Source of the DNA: Limnomonas spitsbergensis
Taxonomy: Eukaryota; Chlorophyta; Chlorophyceae; Chlamydomonadales
Length of the DNA: 64,000 bases
NCBI GenBank assembly: GCA_037349105.1
Contig: JAYJMM010000027.1
Location: 1,674,001 to 1,738,000, forward strand
Direction of reading: 5' to 3'
Each line of letters starts with the position of its first letter. Position 1 is the stretch's first letter. The position numbers and the translations under genes are program-made. This document shows, piece by piece, positions 54,971 through 64,000 of this stretch. The notes below the pieces were generated by a model that did no database searches, was not told where the DNA came from, and was given only the letters and a program-made list of their open reading frames with translations.

Positions 54971-55799
54971 AGATGACACACGCGGGTCGAGTATTCCGGC
55001 ACCACTACATTTAGGGCGGTACTATCATGCCATTATTCGGAAATTTCGCCGGTAATTATGGCTCTCTCTTGAAAAATAGTCAGATTCGCCTTGAAATGAC
55101 TATGGCTGAAGCTCAGCTACAGTCCCCTTAAAGACCGTAATCGACTCAGCAAATACTGAGTATCATAACTAAAATGTATTTTACTAACCTACGCCCAAGG
55201 CCACACAGATTAGTAGAATCCCTCTTTGAAGATTATAACCCTGGGTATAGGTTCAGACCAAGAGACATCCAAACGAGAATCGATGGATTCCAGCCAGTGT
55301 TTTTTAGCGATTACCGGACCACCTTTGATGGGCCGCGTTGCGGCCACCCTAGGGCCGATTGACACCAAACTGGACCGGTGGCCTTGGCAGCAGGGCTGGC
55401 AAAGCCAGGGGCTGGTGGTCGTAGGCCACGGTGTAGCTGAAATGTGGCTGAAAGTGATGCGGTAACCACTACAAAAAACACCGATTCCAGCCGAGATTCC
55501 AGCCATGACTGAAATTCCTTTTCACACAGTCTAGCGCCTAACCCTGAAGGATATTGCTTCTATGATCTCCGCATTATTGTGTAAATGACATGGGCAGTGT
55601 GGGCCATCAATACATTAAACTGCTCACTGCATCGAACGTCATCCCAAAGTAGGGGCAGTTATTCATTTACGGTACCAGTATCACACTTCATTTACCATTC
55701 AGCCGCATCATAGCCTACTGTCACAGGTTTGATTTCGCTCCTTGTCTCTACAGGACAGATAGAAAGCTACCCCTGGTATAGGCGTCAGGCTAAGTGAGC
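54971..55799. other. Intergenic
   Basis: Probable upstream region of the Gln-rich gene. GATTCCAGCC words recur near 55285 and 55480-55500. No exon was recognised. Confidence 0.35.
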
Positions 55800-55800
55800 C

Positions 55801-56088
55801 ATGCAGACCTAGGTAGACCGTGCAGACCTAAGCAGATCTAGGCAGACCTAGGCAGACCGTGCAGACCTAGGCAGACCTAGGCAGACCTAGGCAGACCTAC
55901 GCAGACCTAGGCAGACCTACGCAGACCTAGGCAGACCTAGGCAGACCTAGGCAGACCTAGGCAGACCTAGGGAGACCTAGGCAGACCTAGGCAGACCTAG
56001 GCAGACCTAGGCAGACCTAGGCAGACCTAGGCAGACCTAGGCAGACCTAGGCAGACCTAGGCAGACCTAGGCAGACCGTGCAGACCTA
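55801..56088. repeat. 10-bp minisatellite (GCAGACCTAG)n
   Basis: About 28 units, mostly exact, with variants GCAGACCGT and GCAGACCTAC. It abuts the stop codon of the next minus-strand exon. Confidence 0.95.
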
Positions 56089-56555
56089 TCGTGCACACCT
56101 AGGCCCCCACCTGAGCAGCTTCGCAGTGCTCATGCCTGCTTGCCACGCTGCCAACAGCCGGCAGACCTTGTACACAAACTCATCGCAGGCTTCCTCTAGC
56201 TCATGATCCCCATCAGCGGGATGCACATAAGCCTCAATTGTCGGCTGCGGCAGCTGAGGTGGCGCCTGCAGTGCTGGGGCTGTCTCATTGAAGGCGCAGT
56301 CGGGAGATCCAGCAGCACCAGCAGGCTGCCCAGCAGTCTCAAAGCTCAGTTGCGATAGCTGGGGTTGCAACTCGAGTGCTGGGGCTGCCTCATTTAAGGC
56401 GCAGTCGGGAGATCCGGCAGCACTAGCAGGATGTCCAGCAGTTTCAGTCATCTGCTTAGACAGCTGGGGTTGAAGCTGCAGTGCTGGGACTGTCTCCAAG
56501 GAGCAGGTGGAAGATCCAGCAGCATCCAGATTGACTTGCGGACGTGTATCCATAA
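56086..56555 (-). CDS. Exon with three internal repeats of about 40 residues
   Basis: Open after acceptor TGTTTACAG (56556-56564) to the stop at 56086. Three repeats of about 117 bp encode units like AGSPDCALNEAAPALELQPQ followed by LSQLSFETAGQ. A non-repetitive end (ACDEFVYKVCRLLAAWQAGM) follows. No known domain. It is probably the last exon of a minus-strand gene that includes 57082-57280. Its stop lies at the edge of the 10-bp minisatellite, which suggests the C-terminus was altered by repeat growth. Confidence 0.5.
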
Positions 56556-56847
56556 CCTGTAAACATGCAGCAGCAGTAGGAGGGGCCTGGGGTTGCAGAT
56601 GTACTATCTGTATCTATGATCGGCACTCCATTATGAGAGAAGAACATGAAATAAGTCTGTCAGCCCAATCAAACATGGGATTTTCAAGAACTTTTAGGAT
56701 TGACACCAGAGATGAGCACCAGAAATTCCTCATTGAAGGGGGGAATACTTGAATTTGTTTTGGAAAGCGTAGGAGCTTCGTCTCTGCGAGCACTAGCAAC
56801 ACTGACACTTGCACCCGCAGGACAGGCAGTTATATCAATATCTCATA

Positions 56848-57027
56848 TACCGTAGTCACGGACGTAGTTCGTTGTTTCGATCGTTTGTCAGGGAACAACG
56901 AAATCAACTGTGAAAATGTCTATGACTGGAATTTTTCATGTTAAGGGGCAACGAATAAAAAACCGCTAAAACAGCGACTTTGTAAGCAACAACGAAATTC
57001 GAAAACAACGAAACACTTCCTAGGTAC
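56848..57027. mobile_element. 0.18-kb MITE, copy 1
   Basis: About 90% similar to 61108-61292 by eye. It starts TACCGTAGTCACGGACG. The right end here is less well kept (CCTAGGTA). It contains several AACAACGAAA words. Confidence 0.75.
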
Positions 57028-57081
57028 ATAATCGAAGGTACATCGGTAAAGCAGGGGGTATAGCGTTAGGATGTTTCCTAC

Positions 57082-57280
57082 CTGTGATGATGCACTGCGT
57101 AATACCCACTGATAAGTAGGACATACGACCTGGTTGCCATCTAGAATCTACTGCCATGAGTTCAAATGCCCAGCCAGTCCATCGGCTGAGAAGTGTATGC
57201 TTTGGCTTACGAGCAGGCAAAGATTGCCACAGAGATCTGATGGCCGGATATAATAAACGGAGATATGGCAATAGTTGGTA
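57082..57280 (-). CDS. Putative internal exon upstream of the repeat-bearing exon
   Basis: 199 nt between acceptor CCTGCAG and donor CACAG/GTAGGA. The translation is smooth and Trp/Arg-rich: LLPYLRLLYPAIRSLWQSLP, then LLSRWTGWAFELMAVDSRWQ. It ends in phase 1 and does not join directly in phase to the exon at 56555, so another exon or a different acceptor is needed. The family is unknown. Confidence 0.4.
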
Positions 57281-59103
57281 CTGCAGGTCCTATGTCAGAT
57301 GAGAAGCTGCCTACATCATCTGTATTTACATCCAGACGTGCAGACTGTGGGCCTCTAGTCTAATAGTCTGAGCTGGAATTAGCCGCTGACTAGACACATC
57401 AGAAAAACAGACTCCAGCAATGGATCTGGGGGGATGATTCGGTGGCTTCCTCCCCGAGCTGCATGGCGCCTGAACTCTCACGCCAGGAGGGCAGTGTGTG
57501 TGGCACAACAGAGGCTGGCTTATTTGCAGCTGCACCATCGTTGCTGGATTGCTGCCACGATTCAGAGCAAGGTGCTCACTTCTGGAACTGAGTGACGACG
57601 CAGCAGCGGGTTGACTCAAGCCGCAGGCACATGGAATTGAAACAGCCAGGTTGTCAGATGATGGGATCAGCCAGGCGCACATCAGTCTGTTCCAGCAGGC
57701 AGGCAGTAAACTAAACAAGCATTGCGTGCTGCTGTCCCCAGACAGCAGGTTTGCCTGCACTCCAGTCATGCCTGCACTGTCTGCACAGGTGTTGGAAACC
57801 AGGGTGCAATGAGGCATACCTAGCTGCAGAAGTTGCATCCCAAGTGGTCCATCTCAAGCAGTGTTGACAAAGCGGGCGGCGGGCAGTGCAGGTCGATGAA
57901 ATCGATCAGCATGGCTGGGGGCAGACTGACGCTGATTCCTGTCCCAAACGCTATGAGAGATCTTCAGGATATGGCTGATGAGAGGACGGCAGACGGATTC
58001 ACATCGGGATCATTCAACAGCTAGATAGCTAGCCAAAGAGTGCGATCGTTCATTCAAGGTCGCTCACTCGCTCCGGGAAAAGCACAGATAATGAAAGCAA
58101 ACCCTTCAATAAGTGATCCCGCGTTTTGAAAAAATAAAGGTCGGCATGTATTTACTGGCAGACGCACGCACCTGAGATAATGAACAGGGTGAGGACACAA
58201 TCCCAACGCCTCCAAGCATGAATACGGTCGAGGACTTGCGAGCCTGAGAGTTAGATCAGCGGGCGCAGCTCCCGTAGCCTTGGCGGATCCGCAGGTTGCG
58301 TCTAGCGGTTCCTAAATATTCGGCGTATAGTGGTCTCGTGGCGTGGAAACTAGATTTCGAATACCTTGCTTCGCCTGAGAATTGAGCTTGCTAGGGCAAG
58401 ACAAAGCAGAGGTATTGATGGGTCGGTTGGATCGGTTGCAAACCCTGGTTGCATAGTAGGTTGCCGTACTCGATATTCGACACTTATGATCATATTGATT
58501 TGCATGCCAGTGAACTTAGTGACAGCATTGCGGCCTGCCATTTGGCATGTTGCCCATTGAACACCGAAATGTGTGACATGGGACATTCATTTTCAGAAAA
58601 GACACAATACCGTAGTTTTGGTTTTTTTCCGAGTTGTTTTTTTACCAGGAAATTGCTTTTCAAAGCGGTTGGGTTTTTACGCTTGGTTTTCTTTTTTTGT
58701 ACCTGAAACTATTGGTTTTTACATGTTTGGTCAAAAACAAACATGTATGGGCTTAAATTGTTTCCCTCCTTAAAAGTCCCTAAAAGGGCATGCAGCTCTG
58801 TATGCTCTCCAGCTTCTTAAGTAAAGTCACTATCCAGCAAATATACATCATGGAGTCACAACTACGGTAAAAACCTACAGGAACAAAGGGCCACATGGGG
58901 CCAAAGGTGCAACAAACATATTCTCTGCCCGTCAGAATGCAAATGTGTAAAACCGAAGTTGGAAATTAAATAGGATCAGCACCAACAGTCAGACATGCTA
59001 TCATGCTTTACTGTTTAGTGGCCCATTGCCCTTCGATGCACGGGCACAAAAACAGCGCGGCCGCTCTTTCTTGCAGCCACTACCATCGCATGCTCTCCCT
59101 CCT
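57281..59103. other. No gene proven
   Basis: A minus-strand frame (57326-57838) and a stretch reading MLIDFIDLHCPPPALSTLLE (about 57860-57920) may be further upstream exons of the same gene, but splice sites are ambiguous. T-rich sequence at 58600-58740 resembles 59300-59370. Confidence 0.3.
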
Positions 59104-59278
59104 CCTCATCGGTGGATGCCCCCTCCTCCCCCTCCCCCCCCCCCTCATCGGTGGACGCCCCCTCTTGCCCCTCATCGGTGGAAGCCCCCTCCTGCCCCTC
59201 CCTCCCTCATCGGTGGATGCCTCCTCCATCCCCTCATCGGCAGACACCCCCTACATCCCCTCATTGGCGTATGCTCCC
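59104..59278. repeat. CTCATCGGTGGATGCCCCCT minisatellite
   Basis: Six imperfect tandem units of about 24-37 bp with C-rich tails; the last two are diverged (CTCATCGGCAGACAC, CTCATTGGCGTATGC). Confidence 0.88.
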
Positions 59279-59369
59279 TAATTTGACTGAAAACCCTGGC
59301 GTACCCCAAACTATTGGATTTTATGGTTGGTTTTCTTCTTTTGAACCTGCAGCTTTTCGTTTTTATGTG

Positions 59370-59512
59370 TAGGGTAATGGACTGCCCGAATCGGTTAGCG
59401 GTTTATCATGCTGAGGTCAAGGTCAAGGCTGGGGCCTCGGTGATTATCCCCAGCCCTTACCTTGACCTCAGCATTATAAACCGCTCACCGATTCGGGCAG
59501 TCCATAACCCTA
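59370..59512. mobile_element. 143-bp hairpin MITE
   Basis: Two arms of about 65 bp starting TAGGGTAATGGACTGCCC and ending in the inverse with TAACCCTA. TA at both edges fits a TA target duplication. There is no ORF. Confidence 0.8.
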
Positions 59513-59639
59513 CACTTAATTTCAAGTTACTAGCAATGTAATCGACTTTGATTATAAAGTGGTAATCTGGGACATACGGTACAAAGTGAATTTCCACTCA
59601 GTTTTGGTGAACTTTTCGATGTTGAAAAATCAATTTAGG

Positions 59640-60440
59640 TCGAAGGTCCTTATGCTGCCGGAGCATATGAAGGGCAGACCAGGGTCCTTTTAACGCCTGC
59701 CCAAGGCGGCAGCAAAGCTGCAAACAAGAAGATCAATTTAGGTCGAAGGTCCTCATGCTGCCGGGGCACATGAAGCCAGACCAAGATCCTTTTGACGCCA
59801 GCCCGAGGCGGCAGCTAAGCTGCAAACAAGGAAATCAATTTAGGGCGAAGGTACTCATGCTGCCGGGGCACATGAAGCCAGACCAGGGTCCTTTTAACGC
59901 CTGCCCAAGGCGGCAGCAAAGCTGCAAACAAGAAAGTCAATTTTGGTCGAAGGTCCTTATGCTGCCGGGGCACATGAAGCCAGACCAGGGTCCTGTTAAC
60001 GCCAGCCTGAGGCGGCAACAAAGCTGCAAACAAGAAGATCAATTTAGGTCGAAGGTCCTAATGCTGCCGGGGCACATGAAGCCAGACCAGGGTCCTGTTA
60101 ACGCCAGCCAGAGGCGGCAACAAAGCTGCAAACATGAAGATAAATTTAGGTCGAAGGTCCTCATGCTGCCGGAGCACATGAAGCCAGACCAGGGTCCTGT
60201 TAACGCCAGCCTGAGGCGGCAACAAAGCTGCAAACAAGAAGATCAATTTAGGTCGAAGGTCCTTATGCTGCCGGGGCACATGAAGCCAGACCAGGGTCCT
60301 GTTAACGCCAGCCAGAGGCGGCAACAAAGCTGCAAACAAGAAGATAAATTTAGGTCGAAGGTCCTCATGCTGCCGGAGCACATGAAGCCAGACCAGGGTC
60401 CTTTTAACGCCAACCTGAGGCGGCAGCAAAGCTGCAAACC
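59640..60440. repeat. 102-bp minisatellite, eight units
   Basis: ATGCTGCC begins units at 59652, 59755, 59857, 59959, 60061, 60163, 60265 and 60367: seven steps, six of 102 bp and the first of 103. The unit is a multiple of three, so a plus frame (59755-60444) encodes seven 34-residue repeats (MLPGHMKPDQGPVNASQRRQ...), and minus frames stay open too. No start context or codon evidence supports a gene. Confidence 0.93.
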
Positions 60441-60537
60441 ATAAAACCTCTAGAACGTCAATGTTAAAAGTTCATAACATTCGAAACCGACCTACCTTTT
60501 TATTTTTATGCCAGGGCGACAGTGTATGCGAGCATTT

Positions 60538-61052
60538 GGGTCATTAGATGCCCTGTCTGGGCTGTTTAACGCCAGGTCTAGGGCGACAGCTACTCAGCAT
60601 TTCAATTGAATCCATGCAGCTGAGATGAGGGAAGAGACTTGTTGGGCAACGACATTTTTCCTTGCTTCAAGAAACATGTTCTTGCATAGGGGATCTGGCA
60701 AATCTTGAAATGAAATCAAACTTCCGATCGCACAGCCAAATCAAGGGCAGAAGGGTCGTAACCAGTGCGAGATATATGCACTGCATACGCACCTGATCAT
60801 CAAGTGGAATTCAGTGGCTGAGACGTGAGAAACACTGACGGTCTGAGGGTGTTGTAGCTCGATCACGCCAACGGCAGTAAGGACGGGGTCAAGGATGGGA
60901 GTTCTTCAAATGTTCCTGAGATCATTGGGTCGTTGGATGCCATGTCTGGGCTGTTTATTAACGCCAGGCCTAGAGCGACAGCTACTGAGTAATTAAATTG
61001 AATCCATGCAGCTGTCCAGCTGAGATGAGGGAAGATACATGCTGGGCAATTT
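60538..61052. repeat. Direct repeat pair of about 115-125 bp
   Basis: 60538-60650 and 60928-61052 share ATGCC(C/A)TGTCTGGGCTGTTTA, GCGACAGCTACT and TGAATCCATGCAGCTG. The unit also resembles the minisatellite in the word TTAACGCCAG. Confidence 0.75.
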
Positions 61053-61107
61053 CCGTGTGAGTAAAGTGAAACGGAACGTAAGGGGTTTTAGGGGGTAAAT
61101 GTGTAGG

Positions 61108-61292
61108 TACCGTAGTCACGGACGTAGTTCGTTGATCTGATCGTTTGTCAGGGAACAACGAAATCAACTGTGAAAATTTCTTTGACTGGAAATTTTCATG
61201 TGAAGGGGCAACGAATAAAAAAAGGCTAAAACAGCGACTTTTTATGCAACAACGAAATTCGAAAACAACGAAACACGTCCGTGCCTACGGTA
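61108..61292. mobile_element. 0.18-kb MITE, copy 2
   Basis: The 185-bp unit has 17-bp ends TACCGTAGTCACGGACG and an inverse with one mismatch (61276-61292). The other copy is at 56848-57027. There is no coding capacity. Confidence 0.8.
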
Positions 61293-62028
61293 TGTATGTA
61301 TGTGTCTGATTGAGAGAAAAAGGGTGGGGATCTTTGCCACCTACCCCGGGTTTCTTTTTGTGTCTTTTCCTTTTCTTGAACCCTTCGCACTTTTGAAGGG
61401 TTGAACAACTATCGACGTGTGAGTGCACGCACGGTTTGAAATAATTCTTTCTGCAACCAGCAGGTATCGAACCCGCGACCTTCGCTCGACGTTTCGTCTG
61501 TGCGAGGCGATAAGCGACTGACACGTGTATGGCATTCCTCATGGGCAGTTACTTTGGTTGGGTGGCCCGTGAGCGACGTCATCGCCGCGCAACGCATAAT
61601 GTGCAATTTCTTTCGAATACATATCGCCTACACCCGACGTTGAGCACAATATAACCACATTGCTAATGCGCTGCTTTTAATCGAGGCCGCGCTTGCGGCG
61701 GAAGACTGCGTTGCAACCCAGGCCGTGCATGCCGAGCGTCGCCACTCGGTTCGGTATGTAGCATGGGTGGTTGGCCGGCGAGAGATGTCATCGGCCCCCA
61801 ATTCGCAGCGACTGCAATAACTGTTCGAATACATATCGCCTACACCCGACGTTGAGTGCATTATAATTACATTGTCAATGCGCATCTTTTGATCGCCTGC
61901 CCGGTGCCTGCTGAGCGTCTTGAGCCGTCCAGGCCGGAATAGGAGGTTCTGTCGCGCGTGTTTTCGTTTGTTTAGTCACTTTTTTTCTATGCACACTTTT
62001 TTTACAGTCTCCCATAAAGGAGATCCCT
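61293..62028 (-). mobile_element. TIR-family repeat X, copy lacking its left end
   Basis: Minus-strand orientation. The right end has the family TIR (AGGGATCTCC inverse at 62019-62028). It has a tRNA-like block with a perfect-looking B box GGTTCGATACC (about 61452-61540). The left TIR is missing where the MITE 61108-61292 begins. Around 61925-61960 it keeps the uninterrupted site into which the foldback element went in the other copy. Confidence 0.75.
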
Positions 62029-62488
62029 AAAAATAATTCGTTTCCAATTGAAATAAAAATTGATGCAATTGCATTGCATGTGTACCGGAGGTGACAGATA
62101 GAAGTTTCGGACAAGGCTTTTTCACAAACCAGGTGTTTTCGAAGATATCGAGGCAGCTCCTTGGTTCACCCCCCAGTCGTACCCACGCGACGCGCAAACC
62201 CGTTCGTATTGATTGATGCCTTGGGACGTGAGATGACGTGACAAGATTGCAAGATTGTGCGGTGTGCGTGCGTCACGTCACGAACGAAAGTCACACTCGA
62301 AATAAAATCACACTTGAAAAATAAAGGGCTTGCTAGATGTTGCAAATTTACGTGATATTGGCTGAACCATGGGTACATCATGCAAACGTACCCATTTGTA
62401 GCTGTGGAGCCCTGTATTTTAAGCCGAAGGTAGAACCGCCTTGTTCCGAACCAGTCAGTCTCTGATGAAAATATGAATGAAGCACTCA

Positions 62489-62543
62489 GCGGGTGGTATG
62501 ACCTCGTTTTACGATATTTTTATCGTAAAAGTGTCCCACCCGC
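62489..62543. repeat. 55-bp hairpin
   Basis: GCGGGTGG (62489-62496) pairs with CCACCCGC (62536-62543), and TTTTACGATA with TATCGTAAAA (62507-62530) around a TTTT loop. Confidence 0.75.
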
Positions 62544-62667
62544 ATATTGTCTTGCTGCACTCCAGTTCGTGAAGTGAATGTCGCACTTCCTAGCTTAATG
62601 TAGGGTATGCACCGTTCTAAACTTCCTAGCTTAATTTCGTTCATATCATGTTTACCATCCAGTGCAG

Positions 62668-63082
62668 AGCACGTATGTCGTCAACCTATGCACCACCTCC
62701 GCTTTGAGCACGCAGCTCTTGGACGACTTGCTGGAGCAGTACCGCAATGCCACCGATGCTGCAACATACGAGGTGAGGTTTTCTTTTATGTGCGCACCAC
62801 TGCCAATTTTGGGGTGCTTCTGCCACAATTCAGTTGCATCACGGCCTGGTGGCGTAATGCAGCAAGCCGTGCCCCTTGGGCTGTAGGCCGTAGGTCAAGG
62901 TTGGGTCCCCGTGGGCTCAGTGCTGGCCGGCGTGCCTGATGAGCAGGCTCCTGTGGGACCCCCCCGGCTCGCGGTGGCTGGCATGTGGCCGTACTGGAAG
63001 AACCCTGAGGTCGAGCCGGGCACCGTGCGCTACGACCTCGTGCTTGGCCGCATCATTCTGCTCACTGGGCTCAACATGGCGG
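62668..63082 (+). CDS. MSH1-like MutS mismatch-repair ATPase, two partial exons
   Basis: Exon 62668-62772 (35 codons, LLDDLLEQYRNATDAATYE, donor GAG/GTGAGG) and exon 62894-63082 (acceptor GTAG, donor G/GTGAGG). The second reads GMWPYWKNPEVEPGTVRYDL, then VLGRIILLTGLNMAG, and stops at the donor just before the expected G-K-S/T of the Walker A loop. The WPYW plus LLTGxN...GKS arrangement is that of organellar MSH1-type MutS proteins in plants and algae, as I recall. The usual Pro in TGPN is Leu here. No continuing Walker exon was found in the remaining 0.9 kb, so the gene may be broken, or its intron may hold the LINE repeats. Phase between the two exons was not fully checked. Confidence 0.5.
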
Positions 63083-63480
63083 GTGAGGGCCACGGAGGAG
63101 GGGTGCGCCGGATGTCAGTAAGCGAGCGGTACATATCTTCTGAACCGCTCACCGCACCTATTTTTTTAAGAGGTGCTATAGTTAGGTAGGGGGAGGAACC
63201 TCAGGGGTGTGGTGGTTGCAAGGAGTCTCTGGTCCGTGCCGATTAATTGTGACCAGTCCTCCCTCAAATGAAGCTCCTCATTTGCCACTGACCTTCCCCT
63301 CATTGGACCAGTTCGTGGCATCAGGTTAACCGGTTGACTGTACCTGTGGTACCAGCTGCTTCAGTGGGACCTCCACAGGTGTTGTTGCACCCGCAATAGG
63401 GCAGTTTCGTACGTGTACCCCGCCACCATGTTCACATGTGCGCCGGCAGATGCGGATTGCCATGCCCGTGATATATAACC
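63083..63480. other. Intron or intergenic
   Basis: No MutS Walker A exon is visible. A GGTGAGCGGTTC-like inverse of GAACCGCTCACC is not repeated elsewhere in this part. Nothing else was recognised. Confidence 0.35.
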
Positions 63481-64000
63481 GCCGAAATCCCTAATACAAT
63501 GCCCCATAGCCTTGAAAACCTAAGGGGGGCACTCCACACTCACACACATGAGAGGCGCAGACTAGGGCAGTCCGACACGACTGGCGTGTATTTCCGGGGC
63601 TGGCAGAAGGGAAAGGCCAAAGCTGATGATGCAATCAGCAAACGCTTCCTGACTCATCCTGCCATCACTCTATCCGAACGGAAGAACACGCTGAAGTGGC
63701 GGCATGGGTGTCTATGGAATAAGAAGCTGGCGTACATGTACGGCAAAAGCAACACAGACAAGTGCCCTCTGTGTGGACATCCGGACAGTGCTGGACATAT
63801 CACCGGGGGATGCGAACACCAAAAAATGGGGGAAATGTACACTGAACGGCACCACCACACGGGACGGATATTGCTAAGGGCCATTTCGAAGAGTAGCATG
63901 GGGGAGACCTCGTACTGGCCGAAATACCTAATACAATGCTCCATAGCCTTGAAAACATAACACTCCACACTCACTTGCATAAGAGGCGCATACTGGGGCA
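63481..64000 (+). repeat. 437-bp tandem repeat running off the window
   Basis: GCCGAAAT(C/A)CCTAATACAAT occurs at 63481 and 63918, followed in both by CATAGCCTTGAAAAC and CTCCACACTCAC. The second unit continues to the window edge. Confidence 0.85.
63499..63960 (+). pseudogene. LINE C-terminal zinc-finger fragment inside the tandem repeat
   Basis: The frame includes TLKWRHGCLWNKKLAYMYGK and CPLCGHPDSAGHITGGCEH, the CX2C..H..C finger at the end of many algal LINE polyproteins. RT and RNase H are absent. It ends in sequence that starts the next tandem unit. Confidence 0.75.

Noticed and set aside
55801..56088. CRISPR array
   Set aside because: Contiguous 10-bp units without spacers, in a eukaryotic context. 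The same reasoning applies to the arrays at 50377, 59104 and 59640.
57326..57838. 170-codon minus-strand ORF
   Set aside because: Could be an exon of the gene at 56086-57280, but no convincing donor/acceptor pair in matching phase was found.
59755..60444. Real 229-codon gene
   Set aside because: Created by a repeat unit divisible by three; the opposite strand is equally open.

Overview
The window looks like nuclear DNA from a eukaryote, most likely a green alga. It has short GT-AG introns in an ordinary-looking enzyme gene, a 2OG-Fe(II) oxygenase and a plant/alga-style MSH1-like MutS fragment. It also has non-LTR retrotransposon tails with a CPxC..H..C finger, and many simple and foldback repeats. 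The species cannot be named from the sequence alone. Most of the 64 kb is repeats and mobile elements; host genes are sparse and split by introns.

Left part (1-28.6 kb). Two related elements carry very large minus-strand Gag-like ORFs. The right one (18666-28580) is complete. Its repeats are arranged, in reading direction, as 630 bp - ORF - 233 bp - 630 bp - 233 bp. This is the split-direct-repeat layout known from PAT/Kangaroo-type retroelements. Its single ORF (about 2246 aa) has a capsid-like region, two CCHC zinc knuckles and a retropepsin-like site. I find no reverse transcriptase, RNase H or recombinase in it, so it is probably non-autonomous. The left copy (1-6955) is a diverged, frameshifted relative whose last 1316 bases match the intact copy. 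Between them lie a ten-exon 2OG-Fe(II) oxygenase gene (8401-11917, 356 aa), the last exon of an unknown gene (13999-14552) and a decayed gene (about 17.2-18.0 kb). The intact element may sit in the last intron of a small host gene (exons 28640-28764 and 18433-18537).

Middle part (28.7-50 kb). This is a nest of insertions. A TIR repeat is interrupted by a 1.9-kb foldback element, which is itself interrupted by a 371-bp MITE. After these come a LINE tail with RNase H, an 862-bp TIR element encoding a Lys/Glu/Gln repeat protein, and a nearly perfect 2 x 2.73-kb palindrome (36492-42220). The palindrome carries two copies of a two-ORF cassette with zinc-binding motifs. A two-exon gene of unknown function (42414-43544) and a decayed LINE reverse transcriptase (45.7-47.7 kb) follow.

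Right part (50-64 kb). Several minisatellites (about 12, 10, 24 and 102 bp units) lie beside low-complexity minus-strand genes: a Gln/Ala-rich exon followed by an Arg/Ser-rich exon, and a gene with roughly 40-residue internal repeats. Two copies of a 0.18-kb MITE, hairpin elements, two exons of an MSH1-like MutS gene and a tandemly duplicated LINE tail complete the window.

All splice sites and homologies were read by eye. Function calls rest on remembered family motifs; no search was run.
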